Positions 7,992 through 17,712 are shown, numbered from the stretch's first letter. The stretch: DNA of 64,000 nt from Labilibacter marinus (GCF_001659685.2 NZ_LXYE02000021.1:59659-123658); one strand, 5' to 3'. Made by a program: numbers and translations. Notes: a model not told the origin generated them from the letters alone.

Positions 7992-9704
7992 ATGAAAAAT
8001 ATACATATCATATATCTCTTTATTTCCGTAATGTGTCTTAGCCTGGTTGGGTGTTCAGATATATTGGAAACAGAGGATAAAAGTGCTTTTGCAGAGGACT
8101 TGATTTACAGTGATCCAGACCAGGTAGAAAGATTATTGTTTACGGTTTATAACAGCACAGAAAGCTGGGGGATGAATCGTTTTCAGTGGTGGTCGCGCCG
8201 ATTTAATATTGAGGGAGCTTCCTTTGAGGCTAAATTTAACTTTAAAGATTTAGACTTATTCAGAGTGAGAGCTGGTTGGACACCAAGTAACGTTGGGGTA
8301 TTTGCTCAAAAATGGAATAACTACTGGGACTATATTCGCTTATGTAACGAGTTCTTAGATAAAATTGATGAAAGTCCTGCCATGGTATCAAACCCAGAAA
8401 AGGTAGCCGTTTATAAAGCAGAAATGAAGTTTTTAAGAGCGAATTTATATGCTAAACTAATTAAGTATTACGGAGGTGTGCCTATTTTGGAGCGTGCTCT
8501 TGGTTTAGATGACGATTTTAATTTAACACGTAATAGCTACGAGGAATGCGTTAACTTTATTGTAAAAGAACTTGATGAAGTAATAGCTGTTTTACCAGCA
8601 ACTCGTCCGGATGCTGAGTTTGGTAGAGCTACCAGTTTAGCAGCTATGGCGGTTAAGTCTCGCACTTTATTATATGCCGCAAGTAAATTGCACGATCCGG
8701 CTAATGTACCTTCAGAAAATAGTGAGTTATATGCTTACTCAAAAGCCACTAAATGGCAAGATGCTTCAGATGCTGCCAAGGAAGTAATAACTGTTGTAAG
8801 TGAGCGCGATTTAATAGCTGTAGCAGATGCTGAAGCTTATCAGAATATGTTTTTGTCACCAAATGAAGATATTTTATTTGCACGTCCTTTTAGCTCCGAG
8901 TATTACGATTATGGAACAGATGTAAACTCATTGTGGGACATGACCATGTCTCCTAACGGTTATGGTGGTTGGGCTTTATCCTCACCTACACATAATTTTG
9001 CTTTACAATACAACATGGCGGATGGAACATCTACATCAGAGGCAAGCTTTGACCCTTCAAACCCGAATGACGGGCGAGAAATGCGTTATTATGCTACTTT
9101 AAACTATAATGGCTCACAATTTAGAGGTAGAGATGTACAATATTATTTGTCAGAAAACCCTGCTGCAAACCCGCATGGTTTAGATTCTCCTCAAGGGCAA
9201 GGTAATCCACTGCATTCTTCAAAAACAGGTTATAATATTCGTAAGTTTCAAGATGAAAGCTTGGGTGATTTAACAGAGATTTCATCAGAAAGACCATATA
9301 TTTTGTATCGTTTAGCAGAGATTTATTTGAACTATGCCGAAGCTCAATATCAATTAGATAATGAAGACGAAGCAAGGAAGTTTTTAAATAAAGTATCTAT
9401 GCGTGCCTTACAGCCAGAAATTACGGCCAGTGGTGATGCCTTGTTAGAAGCGATTAAACGTGAGCGTAGAGTGGAGCTTTGTTTCGAGGGACATAATTTC
9501 TTTGATGAAAGACGTTGGATGGAAACGGATCACTTAGGGTTTGATGTTCAGGGATTAAAGTGGACTAAAGCGGTCAATGGAGATGTAAGCTTTGAAGAGT
9601 ATACAGTAGTTACACGTCCTTGGTGGGATAAGCATTATTACTTGCCTATACCACAAACCGAAGTGGAGAAAGCACCTAATATGCTTCAGAATTTTGGATA
9701 TTAA
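7992..9704 (+). CDS. SusD-family glycan-binding lipoprotein
   Basis: The 570-residue surface lipoprotein binds the glycan and forms the lid of the SusC transporter encoded just upstream. It has a signal peptide ending SLVG-C21, the lipidated cysteine. A SusD-like N-terminal region follows (KSAFAEDLIYSDPDQVERLLFTVYN style), with an AEMKFLRANLYAKLIKYYGGVPI helix typical of the TPR-like core and a C-terminal RagB/SusD segment. The latter includes RPYILYRLAEIYLNYAEAQ, ERRVELCFEGHNFFDERRW and the usual final PIPQTEVEKAPNMLQNFGY. All family landmarks are present and the length is normal. The start ATG directly precedes the signal peptide. Confidence 0.95.
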   Translation: MKNIHIIYLFISVMCLSLVGCSDILETEDKSAFAEDLIYSDPDQVERLLFTVYNSTESWGMNRFQWWSRRFNIEGASFEAKFNFKDLDLFRVRAGWTPSNVGVFAQKWNNYWDYIRLCNEFLDKIDESPAMVSNPEKVAVYKAEMKFLRANLYAKLIKYYGGVPILERALGLDDDFNLTRNSYEECVNFIVKELDEVIAVLPATRPDAEFGRATSLAAMAVKSRTLLYAASKLHDPANVPSENSELYAYSKATKWQDASDAAKEVITVVSERDLIAVADAEAYQNMFLSPNEDILFARPFSSEYYDYGTDVNSLWDMTMSPNGYGGWALSSPTHNFALQYNMADGTSTSEASFDPSNPNDGREMRYYATLNYNGSQFRGRDVQYYLSENPAANPHGLDSPQGQGNPLHSSKTGYNIRKFQDESLGDLTEISSERPYILYRLAEIYLNYAEAQYQLDNEDEARKFLNKVSMRALQPEITASGDALLEAIKRERRVELCFEGHNFFDERRWMETDHLGFDVQGLKWTKAVNGDVSFEEYTVVTRPWWDKHYYLPIPQTEVEKAPNMLQNFGY

Positions 9705-9739
9705 TGGAGACATCTGTAAACTAAAAAATCACAAAGAAA

Positions 9740-11185
9740 ATGAAGAAAATAAATATATTATTCCTACATATATTCATCCTTGGTTTATTTGCTACAACAT
9801 TTAATAGTTGTAAAGATGATGAAGTATTGTTGATACAGGAAGTAGTGTTAACCTGGGAAGACCCAGCGGAATTGGTAACTGGATTGCCATTAACCAAGGA
9901 GCAGCTTAATGCAACAGCTAACGTTCCGGGAACGATGGTGTTTACTCCAAGTTTAGAAACGGTTTTACCGCTTGGCGATAACCAGGAATTAAAGGTGGAG
10001 TTTACACCTAGGGATACTAAGAATTATTCAAAAATGAGTAAAACAGTAGCCATTAATATTGTAGAGAAATATGTGCCTGTTATTACTTGGGAAAATCCGG
10101 CAGTTCTTCCAGAAGGGGAGCCTTTAACAGAAGAGCAATTAAATGCTACCGCAGATGTAGAGGGTACTTTTGTTTATACACCTGCTTTAGGTACGATATT
10201 GTCATTGGGCGAAAATCAAGAATTAAAAGTTGATTTTACACCATCTGTTCCAACGCACCAACCAACATCAAAAACCGTTTTAATTAATGTTAGAGATGTT
10301 GTGCCATTAAGTATTATTGATAATAGTGCCATGTGGACAGGTGCTCAAACTATAGCTTTTGATATTAAAGGCGCAGTGGGTAGTTTGGGTGGTAATCCAG
10401 CAACTGGTTTTACGGTTCATGTTAAGCATGCTGGAAAATTTGTAGATCAGGATTTTGATATTACGGATGTAACGTTCGATCCTGCTAATGCAAGTACAAT
10501 TGTATTAACATTAGCAAAAGAGATTTATGCTGATGATATGATTACCATTGTTTATAATCAAGAAGGTAATACTATACTTTCAACAGATGAGCAGCCTTTA
10601 AAATCATTTGATATGCAAAAAGTATCAATCCCTGTTGCTGGCGATGATCTTTTGGTTGGTAACTCATGGGGTGGTTTCGAAGGTGAAGCTGGAGCTGATT
10701 CTGGTGGAGCTGCTGGCTATTGGGTTGGCAATGGTGGACTACCATGGGCACGTACTACAGATATGTTCGCTTCGGGCGTGGCTAGTATGCAATTTTCGGG
10801 TGCGTTTGATGTGAATACTTTATATGGTATGGCCTTTGGAAATAACGTAGATATTAAAGCTGGTGCCTTTGAGATAACGCACGAAATTTATATTGAAGCA
10901 GGTTCAGATCTAAAAACTATTCGTACTGAAATTGCCAGAAAATCGAATGGTTGGGCAACTGATGTAGCTGCTGTATGGGATGTTGAAAATATTGCTCGTG
11001 GCGAGTGGGTTACCCTTAAGCAAGTAATTAATATTCCAGTGGATATTAATAGTATTGATCCTACTGAAAAAATGAGATATTCTTATTTTGTAGAAGCAAG
11101 TCATAACACAGGCGTTACTGGAGATCAAACTTTCTACCTTGATGATATGGGATTAAGGAAAGTCGATGTAGCTCCACGTCCATAG
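9740..11185 (+). CDS. Surface glycan-binding lipoprotein (SusE/F position), Ig-like repeats
   Basis: The 481-residue lipoprotein has a lipobox cysteine at residue 24. It carries two tandem Ig-like repeats of about 75 residues (about 33-108 and 113-187; both read TWE(D/N)PA...PLT(K/E)EQLNATA...TPS/ALGT). A SwmB-like beta domain follows (about 190-295, ending near STDEQPLKSF), then a C-terminal beta-sandwich module (about 300-481) that ends FYLDDMGLRKVDVAPRP. That last module recurs at the end of the second surface lipoprotein (30043-31689), with shared WVGN, AR T(T/E)D and ASM segments. It is the third gene of the operon and takes the place of SusE/SusF, so a surface glycan-binding role (SGBP) is the likely job. 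No catalytic residues are apparent. Confidence 0.85.
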   Translation: MKKINILFLHIFILGLFATTFNSCKDDEVLLIQEVVLTWEDPAELVTGLPLTKEQLNATANVPGTMVFTPSLETVLPLGDNQELKVEFTPRDTKNYSKMSKTVAINIVEKYVPVITWENPAVLPEGEPLTEEQLNATADVEGTFVYTPALGTILSLGENQELKVDFTPSVPTHQPTSKTVLINVRDVVPLSIIDNSAMWTGAQTIAFDIKGAVGSLGGNPATGFTVHVKHAGKFVDQDFDITDVTFDPANASTIVLTLAKEIYADDMITIVYNQEGNTILSTDEQPLKSFDMQKVSIPVAGDDLLVGNSWGGFEGEAGADSGGAAGYWVGNGGLPWARTTDMFASGVASMQFSGAFDVNTLYGMAFGNNVDIKAGAFEITHEIYIEAGSDLKTIRTEIARKSNGWATDVAAVWDVENIARGEWVTLKQVINIPVDINSIDPTEKMRYSYFVEASHNTGVTGDQTFYLDDMGLRKVDVAPRP

Positions 11186-11211
11186 TAAAAACTAAAATGG
11201 GTTTTAAAATT

Positions 11212-11250
11212 TAATATATATGAAGATTAATACAGTCTTCATATATATTA
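11212..11250. repeat. Perfect 15-bp inverted repeat
   Basis: TAATATATATGAAGA (11212-11226) is repeated exactly as its reverse complement at 11236-11250, with a 9-nt loop. It lies between the last gene of the first SusCD operon and its G/C-rich terminator. It has no U tract, so it may protect the 3' end of the mRNA or be a protein-binding site. Confidence 0.6.
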
Positions 11251-11273
11251 AGCTTATATTTAAATATGCGGTT

Positions 11274-11304
11274 AAGAGGCGGGATTTATTCTCGCCTCTT
11301 TTTA
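11274..11304 (+). terminator. Intrinsic terminator of first SusCD operon
   Basis: AAGAGGCG (11274-11281) pairs with CGCCTCTT (11293-11300), followed by a T run. It ends the SusC/SusD/SGBP transcript. Confidence 0.85.
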
Positions 11305-11422
11305 CGTTTTAAAGGACAATTGTATAACGGTTATTTTTAGCTTTTGAGGTGAATAGGCAAGCGTTTTTTATTATGGTATAAAAAAGTAATAGTGCATTAA
11401 AGATGTTGCAGAGTGTTGATTT

Positions 11423-12022
11423 TTAATACCTATTTGCTAAAGCAAAAACAAGTGCCAATACTAAACCAATAGCTACTTTAACCTCCCAATACGGAATAGC
11501 TATTCCTACTATTCCAATAATAATAACTGCTTTTATCAATTTTCTAGACCGTTTCTCTGCTTTCGATTTAAACTGGATCAGCTTTAAATCACGGTTCTCC
11601 ATATTCAACAAAAAAACGCCATCATTCTCTACTACATAATCATACTCTAATAGTTGTCGGCGTGTATTTCTATTTCGAGCACTAATTGCAGAAGTCCCAC
11701 TTTTAACTTCAACTATATATTTTTTGCCTTTCTTTTTTACAATGTAATCGGGTTGAATTTCTGCATATTCAGGGGTGCCATCCACCATGTATTTATGTTC
11801 GTAAGTGCTTTGATAATCCACGATAGAGTACCCTTTACTCTTTAAAAACTTTTTAGCATCTAACTCCAGTTGATTGCCTCGCTCAAAACGCTTCTTTACC
11901 TTTTGGGCTTTAAAGTATTCGGTCAGTTTATATTTGATAATAAAGAATGCCAAAGCCAGAATAATAATAGCGAGGAGTAAAAATATAATGTGATTTTGGT
12001 TGGTATAGTCGAATGTTTGCAT
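11423..12022 (-). CDS. Membrane-anchored PD-(D/E)XK nuclease-like protein
   Basis: The 199-residue protein has one N-terminal membrane helix (about residues 11-30), a basic linker, a soluble domain (about 48-150) and two C-terminal hydrophobic helices (about 163-178 and 181-198). The soluble domain carries the full PD-(D/E)XK signature: a Glu in the first helix (QLELDAKKFLKSKGY, E53), PDY (D92), and IVEVKSG (E105, K107), followed by TRRQLLEY, as in the motif order of this nuclease superfamily. All catalytic positions look intact. I know of no characterised member with this membrane arrangement. It could be a nuclease at the inner membrane, perhaps acting on incoming or damaged DNA, or a family member turned to another role. 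It stands alone between the first SusCD operon and a regulator, on the opposite strand from the operon. Confidence 0.7.
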   Translation of the reverse strand: MQTFDYTNQNHIIFLLLAIIILALAFFIIKYKLTEYFKAQKVKKRFERGNQLELDAKKFLKSKGYSIVDYQSTYEHKYMVDGTPEYAEIQPDYIVKKKGKKYIVEVKSGTSAISARNRNTRRQLLEYDYVVENDGVFLLNMENRDLKLIQFKSKAEKRSRKLIKAVIIIGIVGIAIPYWEVKVAIGLVLALVFALANRY

Positions 12023-12120
12023 ACTGTGAAATTGCTGCGTTGTTAACTTTTAAAGTGAGGGGTTAAACGAACTATATGGAGCCCGTCAATAAATAAAGTA
12101 GTTGACTTATAGACAAACTA

Positions 12121-13755
12121 CTATATAGAATTAATAAACTGCGTGAGATTAGTATCCCTCTCAATATTCATTTTTTTACGTAAACGATGACGAGCTACAT
12201 TTACACTACCGGCAGAAATACCGAGTAGATAAGCCATTTCTTTTCCAGAGAAATTGAGTTTTATCAGGGCACAAATTTTTAAATCAGCAGAGCTTAAGTC
12301 TGGTACGCGCTTTTTCAAACGTTCGTAAAAGTCAGCGTTTAATGCAACAAAACGGCTGTTAAAGGCATCCCATAAACTTACCGATCGTTTTTCAATGGAG
12401 GACAATAGGCTTTTGTTGCTCGGGTCTTTGGATAATCGCTCACTCAACGATTTTATAATTTCCTCTTTTTCTATTAGCTGTAGCATGGTAGTGGTCAATT
12501 CTTTGTTTTTATGGTCAATTACCTCTTGCGTTTCTTGTTGCTTTTTTTCGTTTAACTCATTTTCTTTTTGATGTTTCAAATGTTGTGTACGCGACCTAAA
12601 AACTAATAGAACAATTACAAAAGTTAGTATGCTTACAAATAGAATAATTCTAAAACGTAATATCTCCTGTTTATTCTGCGCAAGTTCAAGATTTTTTAAC
12701 TGTAATTCTTTATTTTTCTTACTTAACTCTTCCGAATACTTATCTTTTATAGAGATAAAATTTTGGTTGTTCTTATTTCTAGGATTTAAATAATTATCGT
12801 TTATTCTATTGGCGGTAAAAAGCAAGGCATAAGCTTTTTTGTAATTACCCTCAGTGTTCAATACCCATGCATATTTGGTGTATATATACGGACGATAAAA
12901 TGTATGCTCGCCATACAGGTCTTTTAAATCAATGGCCTTTTGGTAATACGCTTTGGCAGTTTCATTTTTATTCATTTCTATATAACAGTTGGCAAGCATG
13001 GTATATAATATAATAAGATAGCTTTTGTATTTGGCTATATTTGCTTGGCTTCCCCTGAGTTTTTCAATAAAGTCGATACTCTCAATTAAGAATTTAGATG
13101 CGTCTTCATATTTATCCGCCCTATATAATAAGTGTGCTTTTTTCTCATTCAAAAAAATATCAATGTTCTCATTTAGCCCACTAGTATCAGCTAAAGATTC
13201 ACAGGTATCAATATAAGCTAAAGTCATTTCATCCGTTTGTATACGCTGATGGTATAAAATCATATTATAATAAGGACGATAAAGCTCCTTGGATAAGATG
13301 TGTTGTTTTTGGTAGGCTTTTTTATAATACTTTAAAGATTTACTAAAATGCTGAAACGCCTGTCCATCTTGTCTAAATAGGTAGTTAAGTACGCCGAATT
13401 CCTCATGTGCTTTGGCCATTAAAAGTGTATCCTTATAATCTTCGGCTAAAAAAAGAGCTTCACCTACATGATTAAATGCCGATCCATAATCAAGATAAAC
13501 CCTCGACATGGTACTTTGTAGAAGTCGAGATTGAATAATTTGGGAAGTATCCTTACTTTTTATCGCCAATTGATAAGAAGTATGAAGCTCCTTTTGAATG
13601 TTTTCTTTGCTTTTTTCATAAGGATGAATCCCTTCGGGAATGTAATGATTAAATTGTTGTGCTTGTAATATATTTATAAGGCAAAAGTTAATACAGAGCA
13701 AAAGGCTAAACCTTGTAGTAAGATGTAATAAACGTGTCAACATGTTGTAATACAT
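12121..13755 (-). CDS. Membrane-bound TPR regulator with LuxR-type HTH
   Basis: The 544-residue product has an N-terminal signal/anchor (about residues 10-32), a periplasmic array of TPR helices (about 60-340; e.g. ETAKAYYQKAIDLKDLYG), a membrane helix (about 370-388, FRIILFVSILTFVIVLLVF), a coiled coil (about 395-440), and a C-terminal LuxR/GerE-like helix-turn-helix. The last contains LSSADLKICALIKLNFSGKEMAYLLGIS and a recognition helix SVNVARHRLRKKM. Such proteins are common Bacteroidota regulators joining a periplasmic or membrane signal to DNA binding. It is divergent from the sulfatase at 13946, with 190 bp between, and follows the first SusCD operon, so control of one or both is likely. 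A second ATG at 13743 is also possible. Confidence 0.85.
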   Translation of the reverse strand: MYYNMLTRLLHLTTRFSLLLCINFCLINILQAQQFNHYIPEGIHPYEKSKENIQKELHTSYQLAIKSKDTSQIIQSRLLQSTMSRVYLDYGSAFNHVGEALFLAEDYKDTLLMAKAHEEFGVLNYLFRQDGQAFQHFSKSLKYYKKAYQKQHILSKELYRPYYNMILYHQRIQTDEMTLAYIDTCESLADTSGLNENIDIFLNEKKAHLLYRADKYEDASKFLIESIDFIEKLRGSQANIAKYKSYLIILYTMLANCYIEMNKNETAKAYYQKAIDLKDLYGEHTFYRPYIYTKYAWVLNTEGNYKKAYALLFTANRINDNYLNPRNKNNQNFISIKDKYSEELSKKNKELQLKNLELAQNKQEILRFRIILFVSILTFVIVLLVFRSRTQHLKHQKENELNEKKQQETQEVIDHKNKELTTTMLQLIEKEEIIKSLSERLSKDPSNKSLLSSIEKRSVSLWDAFNSRFVALNADFYERLKKRVPDLSSADLKICALIKLNFSGKEMAYLLGISAGSVNVARHRLRKKMNIERDTNLTQFINSI

Positions 13756-13811
13756 ATTTATATGATATAATACAAATGTAAGTATTCAAAGCTGAGTTAA
13801 CATGTTGTAAT
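13739..13811. promoter_or_regulatory. Direct repeats of AACATGTTGTAAT in the divergent regulator-sulfatase gap
   Basis: The 13-bp sequence AACATGTTGTAAT occurs at 13739-13751 and again at 13799-13811, exactly 60 bp apart. Each contains the palindrome AACATGTT. The first copy covers the two possible start codons of the TPR-LuxR regulator gene, so binding there would favour autoregulation. The role is inference. Confidence 0.45.
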
Positions 13812-13945
13812 TGCAATAAAATGAAATGTTAATATTTTGTATATAGTATTTCGAGTGTTTATTAGGCGTTTGAGTGTAATTTTATTCAAGTAATTAATGG
13901 GTGGAATACACCTTGGGTAAAATTCACTAAATTCTAAAAAATACG

Positions 13946-15562
13946 ATGAACAAACTTCTTATCCTTTGTTTAATTTTTGCAACAGTAGCTTGCCAATCTT
14001 CAAAAAAACAAAATCGAAAACCTAATATTTTATTTATAGCCGTAGATGATTTACGGCCAGAACTGGGGTGTTATGGTTCGGAAATTGCCATTAGTCCCAG
14101 TTTAGATAAGTTAGCTTCAGAAGGACTCTTATTTAATAGGGCATACTGTCAGCAAGCTATTTGCGGCCCTTCTCGAGCTAGTATTATGACTGGTATTAGA
14201 CCTGAGAATAGTGGTATAACGCATAATTATTTGCGGTTTAGAGATCAAAACCCGAATGCCTTAACCTTGGCACAGCACTTTTCAAATAATGGTTACCAAA
14301 CCACCTATTATGGTAAAATATTTCATCATGGAGATGAAGACGAAATTTCGTGGAATAGGGAGCAGTTGCATGTTCACCCCAATGCGCCAAAGCCTAAAGG
14401 TTTTCATTTAAAGGAGAATATCAAAATTAAGGAAGACACCAAAAAAGAGATGTTTGCTAAATACGGTCAGGTAGCAAAATATGGCTTGGCCAGTGGGCCT
14501 GCATACGAATGTGCAGATGTGCCAGATAATGCTTATAGAGATGGATATAATACAGATTTGGCTATTGAAGCTTTAAAACAAATGGTGAGTGAGAAAGATG
14601 GTAAACCATTTTTCTTGGGCTTAGGAATGCATAAACCACATTTAAATTGGACGGCACCCAAAAAATACTGGGATTTATATGACAGGGAAGCTATTCCAAT
14701 GGCACAAGATACGCTTGCTCCAATAGATGGTGCAGAAATGGGATTACATCCTTCCTTTGAATTGAGAGTGCGCTCTGGCATTCCTAAAAAAGGAAATATT
14801 GACCCTGAATTATCCAGAACTTTAAAACATGCCTACCTGGCTTGTGTAAGTTATATTGATACGCAGATTGGTCGTATGATAAATGCTTTGGAAGAAGCTG
14901 GAGTGCGCGATAACACGATCATTATTGTTTGGAGCGATCATGGTTGGCACCTAGGCGATATGGGAATTTGGGGTAAAGCGACCAATTACGAAATAGCAAC
15001 ACGTGTACCATTAATGATTTGGACATCTGATATGCCTAAAGGCAGCAGAGGAAAAACGAGTGAAGCCTTGGTGGAGTTGGTGGATATGTATCCTACCTTA
15101 TGCGATATGGCTGGTTTATCCTTACCCGAACATTTAGAAGGAACAAGCTTTAAACCATTATTAAAAGATCCTGATATGGAGTGGAAATCTGCTGTGTTTA
15201 GTACTTTTCCAACACCTGCATTACGAGAATGGGGTGCTTATCCACTTCGTCCGGCTATGCGCGAAACATATTTTGGACCGTTGATTGAAGAGGTGGAAGG
15301 ACGTATTAAAGTGCAGCAAAAAGAAAAGTGGAATAGGGATCTTTTCGAAAATGATTTACTGGGATATGCTATGAGAACAGATAGATATCGTTTTATATTA
15401 TGGAAAGACGGTAAACACGCGGACGCAGCTCCTTTGTATTACGAATTATATGATCATAAAACCGATCCTTCGGAAACCAAAAATATAGCTAAAGATAAGC
15501 CTGAATTAGTGAAAGAATTATTGGTGCAATTTAAACAAGGTTGGAAAGGTAATAGACCATAG
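13946..15562 (+). CDS. Sulfatase, iduronate-2-sulfatase-like (S1 family)
   Basis: This enzyme hydrolyses sulfate esters on a sugar chain, probably in the periplasm or at the cell surface. The 538-residue lipoprotein has a lipobox cysteine at residue 16. The sulfatase core starts PNILFIAVDDLRPELGCYG, with metal-binding Asp34-Asp35. The formylglycine motif is C73-G-P-S-R, to be oxidised by a maturase not seen in the window. Further landmarks are KPHLNW and WSDHGWHLGDMGIWGKATNYE, the pattern of iduronate-2-sulfatases (SulfAtlas S1_7, assigned by eye). The FAD oxidoreductase gene follows 32 bp later, so they share a transcript. It is divergent from the TPR-LuxR regulator. 2-O-desulfation of a glycosaminoglycan-like uronate is a good guess; specificity needs assay. 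Confidence 0.92.
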   Translation: MNKLLILCLIFATVACQSSKKQNRKPNILFIAVDDLRPELGCYGSEIAISPSLDKLASEGLLFNRAYCQQAICGPSRASIMTGIRPENSGITHNYLRFRDQNPNALTLAQHFSNNGYQTTYYGKIFHHGDEDEISWNREQLHVHPNAPKPKGFHLKENIKIKEDTKKEMFAKYGQVAKYGLASGPAYECADVPDNAYRDGYNTDLAIEALKQMVSEKDGKPFFLGLGMHKPHLNWTAPKKYWDLYDREAIPMAQDTLAPIDGAEMGLHPSFELRVRSGIPKKGNIDPELSRTLKHAYLACVSYIDTQIGRMINALEEAGVRDNTIIIVWSDHGWHLGDMGIWGKATNYEIATRVPLMIWTSDMPKGSRGKTSEALVELVDMYPTLCDMAGLSLPEHLEGTSFKPLLKDPDMEWKSAVFSTFPTPALREWGAYPLRPAMRETYFGPLIEEVEGRIKVQQKEKWNRDLFENDLLGYAMRTDRYRFILWKDGKHADAAPLYYELYDHKTDPSETKNIAKDKPELVKELLVQFKQGWKGNRP

Positions 15563-15594
15563 GGTTGAGTGTTAAATACTGAAATCTACAAAAG

Positions 15595-17520
15595 ATGAAA
15601 AGAAGAGATTTTTTTAAAAAGGGAGCAAAAGGAGCAGTTGCAGCAAGCATAATTCCTCTTACGTCTGGAGTTGGGCTGGATAATAATAATCCTAGCAGAG
15701 ATACCGATAAATGGAAACAGATGGGAAAAGGGGAAACTCGGATACCCGAAAGAAATAAAGATGTATCCTACGATGTGGCTGTTTTAGGAGGCGGTGTGGC
15801 AGGTATCTGTGCAGCTGTTTCGGCCGCACGTAATGGTGCAAAAGTAGTATTGGTGCAAGATAGACCAGTGTTGGGTGGAAATGCTTCCAGTGAAATGCGT
15901 GTGCATTTAAATGGAGTAAATCATCTTAAACCAGATGGCTTTGCCGAACGTGAAACGGGTGTAATTGAGGAAATGTTATTGCTCAATCGTTTTAGAAATA
16001 AGCAAGAATCGTTTCCTGTTTTTGACCATGTGATGTACGAGTTTGTAACACGCGAGCCTAATATTGAATTAATGCTTAATACCCAAGCTACGGAAGCCAT
16101 TATGGGCGGTTCAAGAATAAAGGCGGCAAAATGTTGGCAACTAACTACCGAAACAGAGTATACCATTTCTGCCCAGCAATTTATTGATTGTTCGGGAGAC
16201 GGCTTGTTGGCTGCTACGGCGGGTGCAGAATATCGTACCGGTAGAGAAGGGAAAGCGGAGTTTAACGAGCAATATGCGCCGGATGAAGCTGATGGCTGGC
16301 AAATGGGAAGTACCTTACTAATGTCTGCTAAAGATATGGGTAAACCAATGCCATTTGAAGCGCCTCCATTTGCGATTAAGTTTGAGGCCGATAAATATAA
16401 AAAAGAACGGAAATTAAAGAATTATGCAAATGGTGTTTGGTGGATTGAGGTAGGTGATGATGATGATATAATTGCCAATCAGGAAATAATCAGGCATAAA
16501 TTAATGGGCTGGTTATATGGTGTATGGGATTACATTAAAAATTCTGGAGAATTTCCGGAAGCCGAAAATATGGCCTTGGATTGGGTGCAGTCCTTGCCAG
16601 GTCGTAGAGAGTCGCGCAGGTTTATGGGGGACTTTATCCTATCTGAAAAAGATTTGATGGAGACTCGTTATTTTAAGGATGCGGTTGGATATGGAGGATG
16701 GTCGTTAGATGAACATTGCCCAGGAGGTATTGAAAATTATGAAGACCCAGCAAGTTTTTTCCATTACCATTTCAGAAAGGTGTACCAAATACCATATCGT
16801 AGTTTGTATTCACGCAATATTATCAACTTATCTTTTGCAGGCAGAAATATTAGTCAAAGCCATATTGCATTGTCTTCTACCCGTTTAATGGCAACCTGTG
16901 CCACCATGGGAATGGCAGTAGGTACGGCTGCTTCAATGTGTGTTAAAAAAGGCGTTACCCCAAGAGTTATTGCTAAAAAGCATATACACGAATTGCAAGA
17001 ACAACTGTTAAGAGATGATGCCTTTATTCCACGAGTTCCTGCTGCGGATAAAGAAAACCTCGCTAAAACAGCAGACCAAATTATGGCCTCTTCTACGGCT
17101 AGTGGCGATGTTAATTTATTAACGGATGGTGTATCTCGAGATTTTGAGGGGGAAATACATCACTGGCAATCGGAAAATTTGCCTGCAGAATTACAGCTTG
17201 AATGGAAAAAGCCTATTTCACTATCTAAGGTTGAAATTAAATGTGATACTAATGTTAAAAGGAATATCATGATGACTAAGGAGTCTAAGGTAACTTTTAA
17301 CTTTTGGAATGATGTGCCACATGAGTTATTAAAGTCATTGCAACTTGAAGCACGAGTTAAAGGTAAGTGGATTAACCTGGGGTCTTTAGATAAAAACCAA
17401 ACACGTTTAATCAAGTTTAAATTTGAAAGCATAAAAACTTCTGCCATCCGAATTAAAATGACAGAAACTTATGGAAAGGACTATGTGAAATTATTTGAGC
17501 TAAGATGTTATGAATCGTAA
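15595..17520 (+). CDS. Exported FAD-dependent oxidoreductase with C-terminal discoidin-like domain
   Basis: The 641-residue protein has an N-terminal basic/hydrophobic signal (MKRRDFFKKGAKGAVAAS, similar to a twin-arginine signal), which fits export of a folded flavoprotein. The FAD-binding Rossmann motif is at about residues 58-85 (VAVLGGGVAGICAAVSAARNG), followed by GGNASSEMR and a second FAD-contact region near ISAQQFIDCSGDGLLAA. This is the layout of the FAD_oxidored family (thiazole-biosynthesis/succinate-dehydrogenase-like fold). From about residue 500 a beta-rich stretch looks like an F5/8 type C (discoidin) sugar-binding domain. It is in one operon with the sulfatase before it. The reaction is unknown; oxidation of a sugar or uronate released by the sulfatase is possible. 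Confidence 0.85.
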   Translation: MKRRDFFKKGAKGAVAASIIPLTSGVGLDNNNPSRDTDKWKQMGKGETRIPERNKDVSYDVAVLGGGVAGICAAVSAARNGAKVVLVQDRPVLGGNASSEMRVHLNGVNHLKPDGFAERETGVIEEMLLLNRFRNKQESFPVFDHVMYEFVTREPNIELMLNTQATEAIMGGSRIKAAKCWQLTTETEYTISAQQFIDCSGDGLLAATAGAEYRTGREGKAEFNEQYAPDEADGWQMGSTLLMSAKDMGKPMPFEAPPFAIKFEADKYKKERKLKNYANGVWWIEVGDDDDIIANQEIIRHKLMGWLYGVWDYIKNSGEFPEAENMALDWVQSLPGRRESRRFMGDFILSEKDLMETRYFKDAVGYGGWSLDEHCPGGIENYEDPASFFHYHFRKVYQIPYRSLYSRNIINLSFAGRNISQSHIALSSTRLMATCATMGMAVGTAASMCVKKGVTPRVIAKKHIHELQEQLLRDDAFIPRVPAADKENLAKTADQIMASSTASGDVNLLTDGVSRDFEGEIHHWQSENLPAELQLEWKKPISLSKVEIKCDTNVKRNIMMTKESKVTFNFWNDVPHELLKSLQLEARVKGKWINLGSLDKNQTRLIKFKFESIKTSAIRIKMTETYGKDYVKLFELRCYES

Positions 17521-17553
17521 TTTAAATGAATAAATACGGACTGTATTAATGCT

Positions 17554-17588
17554 AAAAGCTGGTTTCAATGATTGGAGCCAGCTTTTTT
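17554..17588 (+). terminator. Intrinsic terminator after sulfatase-oxidoreductase operon
   Basis: AAAAGCTGG (17554-17562) pairs with CCAGCTTTT (17578-17586) and continues into a T run. It ends the operon starting at 13946. Confidence 0.85.
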
Positions 17589-17712
17589 GTTATGTCTGCT
17601 TTACGTTTAAAATGTGGGCTTTAACGCTATCGAACATTGAAATTACTCCCAAACACAATCCCGGTTTTTTATTATCTAATATTTGTGTAAAGAATTTTTA
17701 AAACTAGATATT

